Assembly: GCA_019090225.1 (NCBI GenBank)
Contig: JAHRWI010000286.1
Location: forward strand, 1 to 8,028
Direction of reading: 5' to 3'
Length of the DNA stretch: 8,028 nucleotides
Source of the DNA: Porticoccaceae bacterium
GTDB taxonomy: Bacteria > Pseudomonadota > Gammaproteobacteria > Pseudomonadales > Porticoccaceae
Shown here: positions 1-5,907 of the stretch, in pieces
Numbering within the stretch: position 1 is the stretch's first letter
How the letters are laid out: each line of letters opens with the position of its first letter
Notes under the pieces: generated by a model
Told to the model about the DNA's origin: nothing
Database searches by the model: none
The model's input: the letters and a program-made list of their open reading frames with translations, nothing else
Position numbers and translations under genes: made by a program

Positions 1-1
1 G

Positions 2-1183
2 GAAAAATTCGGCTATACCGCGCTGTTATTTTCCAACGAAAATTTCAACGCTGAAGATGGTAGCCGACTTTACAAAGAGTTTATCCTTGAATATCAACGG
101 GCCGAGGATGTGGGCTTTGATGGCATCATGCTGAACGAGCATCATCAAGCACCATTTTGTATGCAGTCCGTCACCAATATGATGGCCGCAGTACTAAGCC
201 ACGCCACAAAAAAGGCCAAAATTGTAATTCTCGGCAACCCTCTACCACTGGCCGATAATCCAACCCGCTTGTCAGAAGAGCTAGCCATGATTGACATGTA
301 CTCAGGTGGCCGGTTGGTATCTGGCTTTGTCCGGGGGGGTGGTACAGAACAGCTCGCCACTAACACGAACCCTGCCTACAACCGCGAACGGTTTAATGAA
401 GCCCATGATCTGATTATAAAATCATGGACTGTTCCCGGCCCGTTTCGCTGGGAAGGTGAGCACTTCCACCAGCGCATCGTTAACCCCTGGGCACTGCCCT
501 TACAGAAACCCCACCCACGAGTATGGATTCCAGGTATTTCCAGCCGTGAAACTATCGAGTGGGCTGCCGCTCACGGCTATCCTTATATTGTGCTCAGCGC
601 GCCCATTGAGGCGTGCAAACAAATCTGGAGTATCTACGACGATACGGCTTTGCAATCCGGGTTTGTGCCTGGCCCGGAACACCGGGGCTATCTGATTCGC
701 TGTCATGTCCAGGAGACTGAAGACCACGCGCTGAAAAACGCCGAGCAATTTAACTGGATGAACGGTGAATTTACCGGTTTGTTGCATCCAGTCTGGAGTG
801 CGCCATCGGGTTATCTAGGCCCCTGGGCACGGCGCGGCTCGGCTGAAATACGGGCAGGGCGTCGTAAAATGACAACAGCCGGTCAGAACTTAAGTGTTAA
901 AGAGCAGCGCGACAGTCTGTCCTTAATTGTAGGAACACCCGATCAGGTTTATGAGCAACTCGCCCATTTGATCACAGAAACCAGACCGTCCATTTTAGGT
1001 TTGATGGCCAATGATGGAGATATTAGTCATGAGGATTCGCTGCGTTGCATTGAGTTACTCGGTAACGATGTGCTGCCGCGCTTGCGTAAATTAACTGATG
1101 AGCTCGGGCTGGCCAGTCCGTTTGAGTGTGATGCGCCAGTAAGCCTTGCCCACGCCCAACAGCTAGCCCGTAAGGCAGGTTGA
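2..1183 (+). CDS. LLM-class (luciferase-like) flavin-dependent monooxygenase, 5'-partial
   Basis: The reading frame is open from the left edge to the TGA at 1181-1183, giving 393 visible residues. A GTG lies at 110, but the frame upstream of it encodes a typical family N-terminus (EKFGYTALLFSNENF), so 110 is not the start. Base 1 is a G in the right phase to be the last base of an ATG, so perhaps only two bases are missing; this is inference. Family hallmarks are GFDGIMLNEHH (visible residues 38-48, the Glu-His-His strand of bacterial luciferase-like enzymes) and LSEELAMIDMYSGGRL followed by a Gly-rich GFVRGGG turn, typical of F420/FMN-dependent TIM barrels. Length matches the family. These enzymes use reduced flavin and O2 to hydroxylate, or to perform Baeyer-Villiger oxidation, in the cytoplasm. 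Substrate and flavin donor are unknown; no reductase gene is visible here. It is followed after 33 nt by the ABM-like gene, so the two are probably co-transcribed. Confidence 0.9.
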   Translation, partial: EKFGYTALLFSNENFNAEDGSRLYKEFILEYQRAEDVGFDGIMLNEHHQAPFCMQSVTNMMAAVLSHATKKAKIVILGNPLPLADNPTRLSEELAMIDMYSGGRLVSGFVRGGGTEQLATNTNPAYNRERFNEAHDLIIKSWTVPGPFRWEGEHFHQRIVNPWALPLQKPHPRVWIPGISSRETIEWAAAHGYPYIVLSAPIEACKQIWSIYDDTALQSGFVPGPEHRGYLIRCHVQETEDHALKNAEQFNWMNGEFTGLLHPVWSAPSGYLGPWARRGSAEIRAGRRKMTTAGQNLSVKEQRDSLSLIVGTPDQVYEQLAHLITETRPSILGLMANDGDISHEDSLRCIELLGNDVLPRLRKLTDELGLASPFECDAPVSLAHAQQLARKAG

Positions 1184-1216
1184 TAGCCAACACAACAACA
1201 CAATAGGAGAACGACT

Positions 1217-1507
1217 ATGTATGCACGTCATATTACTTTTAAATCAACTTCAGAAAGGCGAAATGCAATTGAATCCCTGGCCCGCGAAATTTATGACCGT
1301 TTTAAATCACTACAGGGCTTCGTGAGAGTTATATATTTGGTCTCAGAAGATGAAACTAGTTATGGTTCATTAAGTATTTGGGATTCGAAGGATGACGCTG
1401 AAGGGGCGGGGGTTTTAATCCGCGATGAGTTCGGGGTTAGACTCGGGGAGTTGGTTGTTGCGCCACCAGAGACAGTTTTTATGGAGGTTATTGAACCCGA
1501 CTCCTAA
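1217..1507 (+). CDS. small ABM-like (dimeric alpha-beta barrel) protein
   Basis: This 96-residue protein starts at an ATG preceded by AGGAG (1206-1209 region) at good spacing. The pattern fits the antibiotic-biosynthesis-monooxygenase/dimeric alpha-beta barrel fold. A first strand (YARHITFK) is followed by a helix (residues about 11-30), the turn LQGFVRVIYLVSEDE, a strand with YGSLSIWDSKDDAEGA, and a last strand ending VFMEVIE. The 'W-D-S-K-D-D-A' segment is typical of this superfamily. No cysteines or cofactor motifs are visible. Members range from cofactor-free monooxygenases to heme-degrading enzymes and small accessory proteins. Here it lies between a flavin monooxygenase and a CoA-transferase, so a helper or an extra oxygenase step of the same pathway is plausible but inferred. 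By hand count it is about 43% G+C, and the rare-type codons AGG-CGA occur near its start. Fold assignment is from pattern only. Confidence 0.7.
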   Translation: MYARHITFKSTSERRNAIESLAREIYDRFKSLQGFVRVIYLVSEDETSYGSLSIWDSKDDAEGAGVLIRDEFGVRLGELVVAPPETVFMEVIEPDS

Positions 1508-1746
1508 TAAATGCGTAAAGTGGGTCGCGCAAAACTCGTGCTGCGCACATTTCGCGATCATTTGAGCGGGCATTCGTATTTTTAGCTTCGTGTCTGTAGA
1601 TCGTAGGATATCTGAACAGCCAGGCCCGGCTGCTAAACTTTGATATTGAGGATTTGTCGCGCTGCCCACGATCCTGGAAGTGCTGGCGACAGGTCGTCGG
1701 TATTTGATCGGCTGGAAATAATAATAATTAACAAGAGAGTAATAAT
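1508..1746 (+). other. 239-nt gap between the ABM-like and CoA-transferase genes
   Basis: No convincing gene is seen. A 24-codon frame (1511-1585) lacks a ribosome binding site. Weak structures include CAGCC/GGCTG arms at 1617-1632 and the 6-nt pair GATCGT (1599-1604) with ACGATC (1668-1673). None is followed by a T-run, so I do not call a terminator. The last 40 bases are A/T-rich with repeated AAT and carry the Shine-Dalgarno-like AGAGAG before the ATG at 1747. The gap is long for an operon interior, so a separate promoter for the downstream three genes is possible. The only -35-like match (TTGATC, 1704-1709) sits 15 nt from TAATTA, which is poor spacing. Confidence 0.4.
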
Positions 1747-2955
1747 ATGGATCACATTCTCAAAGGCTATAAAGTATTAGATTTCACCCATTTTCTTGCC
1801 GGTCCAACGACCACGCGGATCATGGCGGAAATGGGTGCCGAAGTTATTAAGGTGGAGCTTTATCCGGCAGGAGATGCAGTGAGGCAGATTGCGTTTTTAA
1901 AAAATGGTCGCAGCGGCTACTACGTACAACAAAATCGCGGTAAAAAAAGCCTGTGTATCGATGTTAAAAAACCGCAAGGTTTAAAAGTAATAAAGGAATT
2001 ACTGCGCGAGGTCGACGTGGTAACAGAGAACTTTTCCGTCGGCGCCATGGCTCGTATGGGACTTGGTTGGGAGGAAATCCATAAGATCAATCCCCGTATT
2101 GTGATGAGTTCGATTACCGCCTTTGGCCAGTCCGGGCCGTTGTCCCATCTATCTGGCTTTGATGCTATTGGCCAGGCCTACGCTGGAGTCACCGATATGA
2201 TCGGTGATCCCAACGGCCCGCCGTCTTTTCCCATGCTGGGCATCGGTGATGTGATGACTGGCGTTCATGCTCTGGCAGCCATTGGCTTCGCGCTGTTGCA
2301 CCGAGAAAAATCCGGCAAAGGTCAATATCTTGATACTACGCTGCTGGATAGTTATTTTCACTGTCACGAAATCAATGTGCAGATTGCCAGTTGTACCAAA
2401 GGCGCGATGGTTCCTACTCGCAGTGGCTCCCATCACTTTGCCCTGTCACCTGCAGGAATCTTCAAAGGCAAGAAACGCTTTATGTTTATTGCCGGGCTAC
2501 TGCATTTCTGGGAGGGGGTGGCCAAAGCCATTGACCGCGAAGATTTAATCACCGACCCACTATACGAAACCAATGAATTACGGGTGGCGAATAATGATGC
2601 TCTGGTAGAGATCATTGAAGAATGGATTCAGCGCCAGGAAAGTGACGATGCCGCCATCAAAATCCTGGAAGATGCCAAGGTTCCGGTCGCGCCTATCTTA
2701 TCCGTGCAAGAGGCTATGGATCATCCTCACCTTATTGAGCGGCGCACCGTGCGAACCATTAACGATCCGGTCATGGGGGAGTTTCAAATTCCCGGTATGC
2801 CCCTGCGATTTTCTGACTTTCCCGACGAGCTACCTTTAGAGGCCGTGGCGTTGGGAGAAAGCAATCGGGAAATATTATCCAGCTATTTGGGATACTCTAG
2901 CGCAGATGTTGACGGGCTTTACGAAGCCGATGTGATCAAGACCGAGGGAAAGTAA
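1747..2955 (+). CDS. CaiB/BaiF-type class III CoA-transferase
   Basis: The protein has 402 residues, the usual length of the family. It starts at an ATG behind a weak AGAGAG. The N-terminus GYKVLDFTHFLAGP, then MAEMGAEVIKVE (about 27-38) and NRGKKSLCIDVK (about 63-74), are the classic start of class III CoA-transferases. SSITAFGQSGP (121-131) and LGIGDVMTG (164-172) follow. Asp168 in GIGD fits the catalytic aspartate (Asp169 in formyl-CoA transferase) that forms the acyl-enzyme and CoA-thioester intermediates. Alpha-methylacyl-CoA racemases of the same fold have a His 30 residues before this Asp; here the equivalent residue is Phe138, which argues for a transferase and against a racemase. It probably moves CoA from an acyl-CoA donor to a carboxylic acid made or consumed by the neighbouring oxygenase and dehydrogenases. 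The acid is unknown. The next SDR begins 67 nt downstream. Confidence 0.93.
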   Translation: MDHILKGYKVLDFTHFLAGPTTTRIMAEMGAEVIKVELYPAGDAVRQIAFLKNGRSGYYVQQNRGKKSLCIDVKKPQGLKVIKELLREVDVVTENFSVGAMARMGLGWEEIHKINPRIVMSSITAFGQSGPLSHLSGFDAIGQAYAGVTDMIGDPNGPPSFPMLGIGDVMTGVHALAAIGFALLHREKSGKGQYLDTTLLDSYFHCHEINVQIASCTKGAMVPTRSGSHHFALSPAGIFKGKKRFMFIAGLLHFWEGVAKAIDREDLITDPLYETNELRVANNDALVEIIEEWIQRQESDDAAIKILEDAKVPVAPILSVQEAMDHPHLIERRTVRTINDPVMGEFQIPGMPLRFSDFPDELPLEAVALGESNREILSSYLGYSSADVDGLYEADVIKTEGK

Positions 2956-3022
2956 TAGCTAGGTAAATGTGATAAACCAGTTTTCAAATACACCAAAACA
3001 AAAACCAAAAAGAGGAAAAACG

Positions 3023-3787
3023 ATGAGTGGAATATTAGACGGAAGAATAGCAGTCATAACAGGTGCCGGTTCAGGTATTGGCCGGGGCTCGGCACTGTGT
3101 TTTGCCGAGGCAGGTGCGACTGTGGTTGTTTCCGATATTGATGTTGCCGGTGGTGAAGGAACGGTTGAATTGATCAAACAGAGTGGTGGCGCAGCATCTT
3201 TTATCAAATGCGATGTTTCAAAGGCCGCAGAGGTTGAAGCTTTAATTGCCGGTGTCGTGGCAGAACACGGCCGGGTCGATTGCGCCTATAACAATGCCGG
3301 GGTAGAGGGTGAATCAGCACCGGTTCATCTCTGTTCAGAAGATAATTTCGACTTTAATTACAAGGTGAATTTAAAAGGTGTTTTCCTGTGCATGAAGTAC
3401 GAAATCCAGCAGATGTTGAAACAGGAAAATGGCGGCTCAATTGTTAGCACGGCATCTATTGCTGGCCTCGTGGGTGGTAAATACATGGGTGCCTATGTAG
3501 CGGCTAAGCATGGCGTAGTCGGTTTGACTAAATCCGCCGCGCTGGAATATGCCACCAAGAAAATCCGGGTTAACGCGGTCTGCCCCGGTGCCATAAGAAC
3601 ACCCATGCTGGAACGACTGATGGAGGAAAAGCCAAAAATGGCTGCAGCAACCATCGCCATGGAGCCCATTGGCCGACTTGGCGAGCCAGAGGAAATCGGC
3701 AGGGCTGCGGCCTGGTTGTGTTCGGATCAGGCCTCCTTTGTCACCGGCCATGCTATGCCTGTGGATGGCGGTATTGTTGCTGCTTAG
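3023..3787 (+). CDS. short-chain dehydrogenase/reductase (SDR), first tandem copy
   Basis: This is a classical SDR of 254 residues. I chose the ATG at 3023 because AGAGG (3011-3015) lies 7 nt before it and the length then matches the 253-residue neighbour. A GTG at 2969 would add 18 Lys/Gln/Asn-rich residues with no homology to the family. Visible motifs are TGAGSGIG (13-20, nucleotide binding), Asp38 at the end of the second strand (suggests NAD(H) over NADP(H)), NNAG (90-93), catalytic Ser145, Tyr158 and Lys162 with the usual 13-residue Ser-Tyr spacing, Asn116, and the CPGAIRTP segment. It should oxidise a secondary alcohol or reduce a ketone in the cytoplasm, most likely on the pathway of the adjacent monooxygenase and CoA-transferase. 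The substrate loop (about 94-110 and 192-212) differs from that of the second copy. Confidence 0.95.
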   Translation: MSGILDGRIAVITGAGSGIGRGSALCFAEAGATVVVSDIDVAGGEGTVELIKQSGGAASFIKCDVSKAAEVEALIAGVVAEHGRVDCAYNNAGVEGESAPVHLCSEDNFDFNYKVNLKGVFLCMKYEIQQMLKQENGGSIVSTASIAGLVGGKYMGAYVAAKHGVVGLTKSAALEYATKKIRVNAVCPGAIRTPMLERLMEEKPKMAAATIAMEPIGRLGEPEEIGRAAAWLCSDQASFVTGHAMPVDGGIVAA

Positions 3788-3852
3788 CAGGGCCACTATA
3801 AGGCTAAGAGTTAACGCTATTTTCAATTTGTACACATTCTGGGAGAAAAAAT

Positions 3853-4614
3853 ATGGGGTATTTGGAAGGTAAAATAGGTTTGGTCACTGGTGCCGGGTCG
3901 GGAATCGGTCGCGCTGCGGCACTGTCTTTTTGTCAGCAGGGCGCGAAGGTGCTGGTGTCAGATATCGACGACAAGGGCGGTGCTGAAACCGTCGAGCTGA
4001 TTAAGCAGGCGGGTGGTGAAGCGGTTTATCAACACTGTGATGTATCCAAAGCTGCGGAAGTCGAAGCCATGGTCGCTAAAGCGGTGGAATCTTTCGGACA
4101 GCTGGATTGCGCATTTAATAATGCGGGCTTAGCCGGTGAATTTGCCCGCTTAGCGGATTCCACCGAGGAAAATTTTGATCTGAATTACCGGGTCAATTTG
4201 AAAGGCGTATTTTTGTGCATGAAGTATGAAATTCTGCAATTTTTAAAACAGGGCACTGGCGGTGCGATTGTTAGCACAGCATCCATTGCCGGTCTGGTTG
4301 GTTCTAAACAGGTGTCGGCCTACTGTGCGATGAAGCACGGGGTCAACGGTTTGACCAAATCGGCAGCTTTAGAATACGCCACCAAAAACATCCGGGTTAA
4401 TTCGGTTTGCCCCGGCATGATCGAGACGCCATTGTTGAATGCTCAATTGGAAAGTCATCCCGGTATGCGTGAAGCCATGATGGCCTTTGAGCCAATTGGT
4501 CGTTTTGGTGAGCCGCGAGAAATTGGCGATACGGTGGCCTGGTTGTGTTCCGATCAGGCGTCTTTTGTCACTGGGCATACCATGACCGTGGATGGTGGTG
4601 CTGTGGCTGCTTGA
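3853..4614 (+). CDS. short-chain dehydrogenase/reductase (SDR), second tandem copy
   Basis: A 253-residue classical SDR with GGGAG (3841-3845) 7 nt before its ATG. It starts 65 nt after the first copy. Motifs: TGAGSGIG (12-19), Asp37 (NAD preference), NNAG (89-92), Asn115, Ser144, Tyr157, Lys161, and CPGMIETP. Ungapped hand alignment with the upstream SDR gives about 168 of 252 identical positions (near 67%), so the pair arose by an old duplication. Identity is near complete in the cofactor and catalytic parts and low at 95-109 and 190-212, which line the substrate pocket. Both copies keep all catalytic residues, so two active enzymes with different substrates or opposite stereochemistry are likely. 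It is the last gene before the probable terminator at 4653-4683. Confidence 0.95.
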   Translation: MGYLEGKIGLVTGAGSGIGRAAALSFCQQGAKVLVSDIDDKGGAETVELIKQAGGEAVYQHCDVSKAAEVEAMVAKAVESFGQLDCAFNNAGLAGEFARLADSTEENFDLNYRVNLKGVFLCMKYEILQFLKQGTGGAIVSTASIAGLVGSKQVSAYCAMKHGVNGLTKSAALEYATKNIRVNSVCPGMIETPLLNAQLESHPGMREAMMAFEPIGRFGEPREIGDTVAWLCSDQASFVTGHTMTVDGGAVAA

Positions 4615-4652
4615 TGACTGTTTAAATACCAGTTTAATTGGCTGACTTAATC

Positions 4653-4692
4653 CACGCACTCTTTTGTGAAGGAAGAGTGCGTGTTGAGTTTT
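4653..4692 (+). terminator. probable intrinsic terminator after the SDR genes
   Basis: An 11-bp perfect stem is formed by 4653-4663 (CACGCACTCTT) and 4673-4683 (AAGAGTGCGTG), with a 9-nt loop. It is followed by TTGAGTTTT, an imperfect U-tract. It lies 38 nt after the second SDR stop, so it most likely ends the upstream transcript. The imperfect T-run lowers certainty. Confidence 0.7.
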
Positions 4693-4857
4693 AGACAGGT
4701 CAGTCTCTTAGCCGTCATCTTAGAGAAATGAAGCGCCTGGGTTAATAGAGCTCTTAAATTAATAAAACACCTGTAATAATCAGTCGCTGAGAAAAATAAA
4801 TTTGTTTCTTTGGCTTTTCCTGTTGTTTTTGTAATCCACTCGGTAATTTTATTTTCC

Positions 4858-4872
4858 GCTACAAGTTGTAGC
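4858..4872. promoter_or_regulatory. 15-nt odd palindrome, candidate operator
   Basis: GCTACAAGTTGTAGC is a perfect inverted repeat with 7-nt arms around a central G. It is 151 nt before the start of the membrane peroxiredoxin-like gene and overlaps the weak -35 candidate TTGTAG. Sites of this shape are commonly bound by dimeric regulators. No regulator gene is in the window, so the role is inferred. Confidence 0.35.
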
Positions 4873-4882
4873 TCGTCAGTGC

Positions 4883-4906
4883 TTCCGATATCAGTACTTT
4901 CCGATA
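4883..4906 (+). repeat. 8-nt direct repeat TTCCGATA with 16-nt period
   Basis: TTCCGATA occurs at 4883-4890 and again at 4899-4906, separated by 8 nt. The 16-nt period could suit two protein sites on roughly the same helix face, but two 8-mers in an intergenic region can also arise by chance. Confidence 0.3.
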
Positions 4907-4986
4907 AAGGGCTAATAAGTTGGGGTGGAACGCTTTGACTCTACTAAGGTCTTACTGGCATCGCTCGCTTTGAGTCTTTAATCTCT

Positions 4987-5009
4987 TAGTGATTTTGTCA
5001 AAATCACTA
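4987..5009. promoter_or_regulatory. perfect 10-bp inverted repeat immediately before the ribosome binding site
   Basis: Arms 4987-4996 (TAGTGATTTT) and 5000-5009 (AAAATCACTA) are exact reverse complements around the 3-nt spacer GTC. The element ends one base before the Shine-Dalgarno AGCAGGA (5011-5017) of the gene starting at 5024. It may be an operator for a dimeric regulator overlapping the transcription start, or an RNA hairpin in the 5' leader that affects translation. A terminator is unlikely, because no T-run follows and the stem is A/T-rich. Confidence 0.5.
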
Positions 5010-5023
5010 CAGCAGGATTTACT

Positions 5024-5887
5024 ATGAATATCCTTAAATCCATATTCGTTAGCGTCTACATGATGAGCGCTATGTTTATCACTATTTTTGCGGGGTGGTC
5101 TCTATGGGCCACGGGTGAATACCTTAGCTGGGGAGGCGTGTTACTGGTCACGGCACCTTTTATGATTCTGCTCAGCTGGTTGATGGTATCTAGCAGTATC
5201 GCTAGAACCAGTGATCGCTTCCCGATCTTGAATAGCCTTGGGGTATTTGGTGTTGGACTGTCTGGCTGGAGTTACTTTCAGGGTGGCAGCGGTCTGGCCT
5301 TTGGCCTGGCGCTTATCGGCTGGGGTGGATTTTTGATGTATGCCTACTGGTATTCCAGTTTTGGTCGTGAACCCAGTCAACAGTTGGCGGTGGGGCAATC
5401 TCTGCCAGAATTTAAAGTCAAAAATACCGATGGCGAAGTGATTAGTTCCAAGGCGTTAACAGATAAACCGACCATCTGGATGTTCTATCGCGGCGCATGG
5501 TGCCCTTTGTGTATGGCGCAAATTAAAGAATTGGTCGAGCAATATAAAACCTTGCAAGCGATGGGTGTGCGAGTCGCCTTAGTTGCTCCCCAGCCCCACA
5601 CCAATACGGTCAGTCTGGCAGAGAAGTTTGGTGTCGCCTTTGATTTTTTGACCGATGAGGGCAACGCCGCTGCCCGTACGCTGGGTATTGATAACCCCGA
5701 TGGCCTGCCGATGGGTATGCAAATGCTCGGTTACGACAGTGAAACGGTGTTACCCACCGTCATTATCACCGATACAAACGGACAGATTTTATGGACGCAC
5801 GAGACCGATAATTATCGCGTGCGGCCCGAGCCTGATGTGTTTCTAAGTGTCTTGCGCGAACATAAAATAGGTACTATTGCTGCGTAG
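5024..5887 (+). CDS. four-helix membrane protein with C-terminal peroxiredoxin-like (AhpC/TSA-type) domain
   Basis: The protein has 287 residues and starts at an ATG with AGCAGGA 6 nt upstream. Residues about 5-27, 36-57, 69-85 and 89-110 are hydrophobic and read as four membrane helices. Arg61 and Arg65 lie between helices two and three. From about 118 a thioredoxin-fold domain follows: VGQSLPEFKVKNTDGE, then FYRGAWCPLC with Cys160 and Cys163, and the probable cis-Pro244 in TVLPTVIITD. The YRGxWCPxC motif is that of peroxiredoxin-like proteins and lacks the Pro-x3-Thr/Ser-x2-Cys of classical peroxiredoxins. Cys160 and Cys163 are its only cysteines, so no DsbD-style membrane relay is possible. 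The positive-inside rule puts both termini, and hence the redox domain, in the cytoplasm; this is inference. It is 20 nt from the next gene and surely co-transcribed with it. It could be a thiol peroxidase or a disulfide reductase. Confidence 0.85.
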   Translation: MNILKSIFVSVYMMSAMFITIFAGWSLWATGEYLSWGGVLLVTAPFMILLSWLMVSSSIARTSDRFPILNSLGVFGVGLSGWSYFQGGSGLAFGLALIGWGGFLMYAYWYSSFGREPSQQLAVGQSLPEFKVKNTDGEVISSKALTDKPTIWMFYRGAWCPLCMAQIKELVEQYKTLQAMGVRVALVAPQPHTNTVSLAEKFGVAFDFLTDEGNAAARTLGIDNPDGLPMGMQMLGYDSETVLPTVIITDTNGQILWTHETDNYRVRPEPDVFLSVLREHKIGTIAA

Positions 5888-5907
5888 CAAGCGCACAGAG
5901 GTGATCG

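Larger units (their letters stand above)
4693..5023 (+). other. non-coding leader region upstream of the membrane peroxiredoxin-like gene
   Basis: No open frame with coding character is seen in these 331 bases. The region is A/T-rich in its first half. Repeats seen are an imperfect hairpin at 4704-4727 (8-bp arms, one mismatch), the palindrome AGAGCTCT near 4747-4754, the odd palindrome at 4858-4872, the direct repeat TTCCGATA at 4883-4890 and 4899-4906, and the inverted repeat at 4987-5009. A weak sigma70-like pair TTGTAG (4866-4871), 17-nt spacer, TATCAG (4889-4894) overlaps the first palindrome. It matches only 4 of 6 bases in each box, so it is a guess. The promoter of the following two-gene unit most likely lies here. 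Confidence 0.5.

Noticed and set aside
1511..1585. 24-codon frame just after the ABM-like gene
   Set aside because: No Shine-Dalgarno sequence and too short to judge; the Arg-rich peptide is not recognisable.
1415..1669. 84-codon minus-strand frame spanning the end of the ABM-like gene and the gap
   Set aside because: The product resembles no family I know, and it overlaps a better-supported gene. No ribosome binding site was seen.
2969..3022. GTG at 2969 as an upstream start of the first SDR
   Set aside because: It would add 18 residues unlike SDR N-termini. The ATG at 3023 has a good ribosome binding site and gives the same length as the paralog.
3783..3807. Dyad CTTAGC/GCTAAG after the first SDR as a terminator
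   Set aside because: The stem is only 6 bp, includes the stop codon, and has no T-run close behind.
3437..3835. 132-codon open frame antisense to the first SDR, with a similar antisense frame (4369-4659) over the second SDR
   Set aside because: The two antisense products resemble each other only because the paralogous SDR genes do. There is no ribosome binding site, and the sense strand carries full catalytic motifs.
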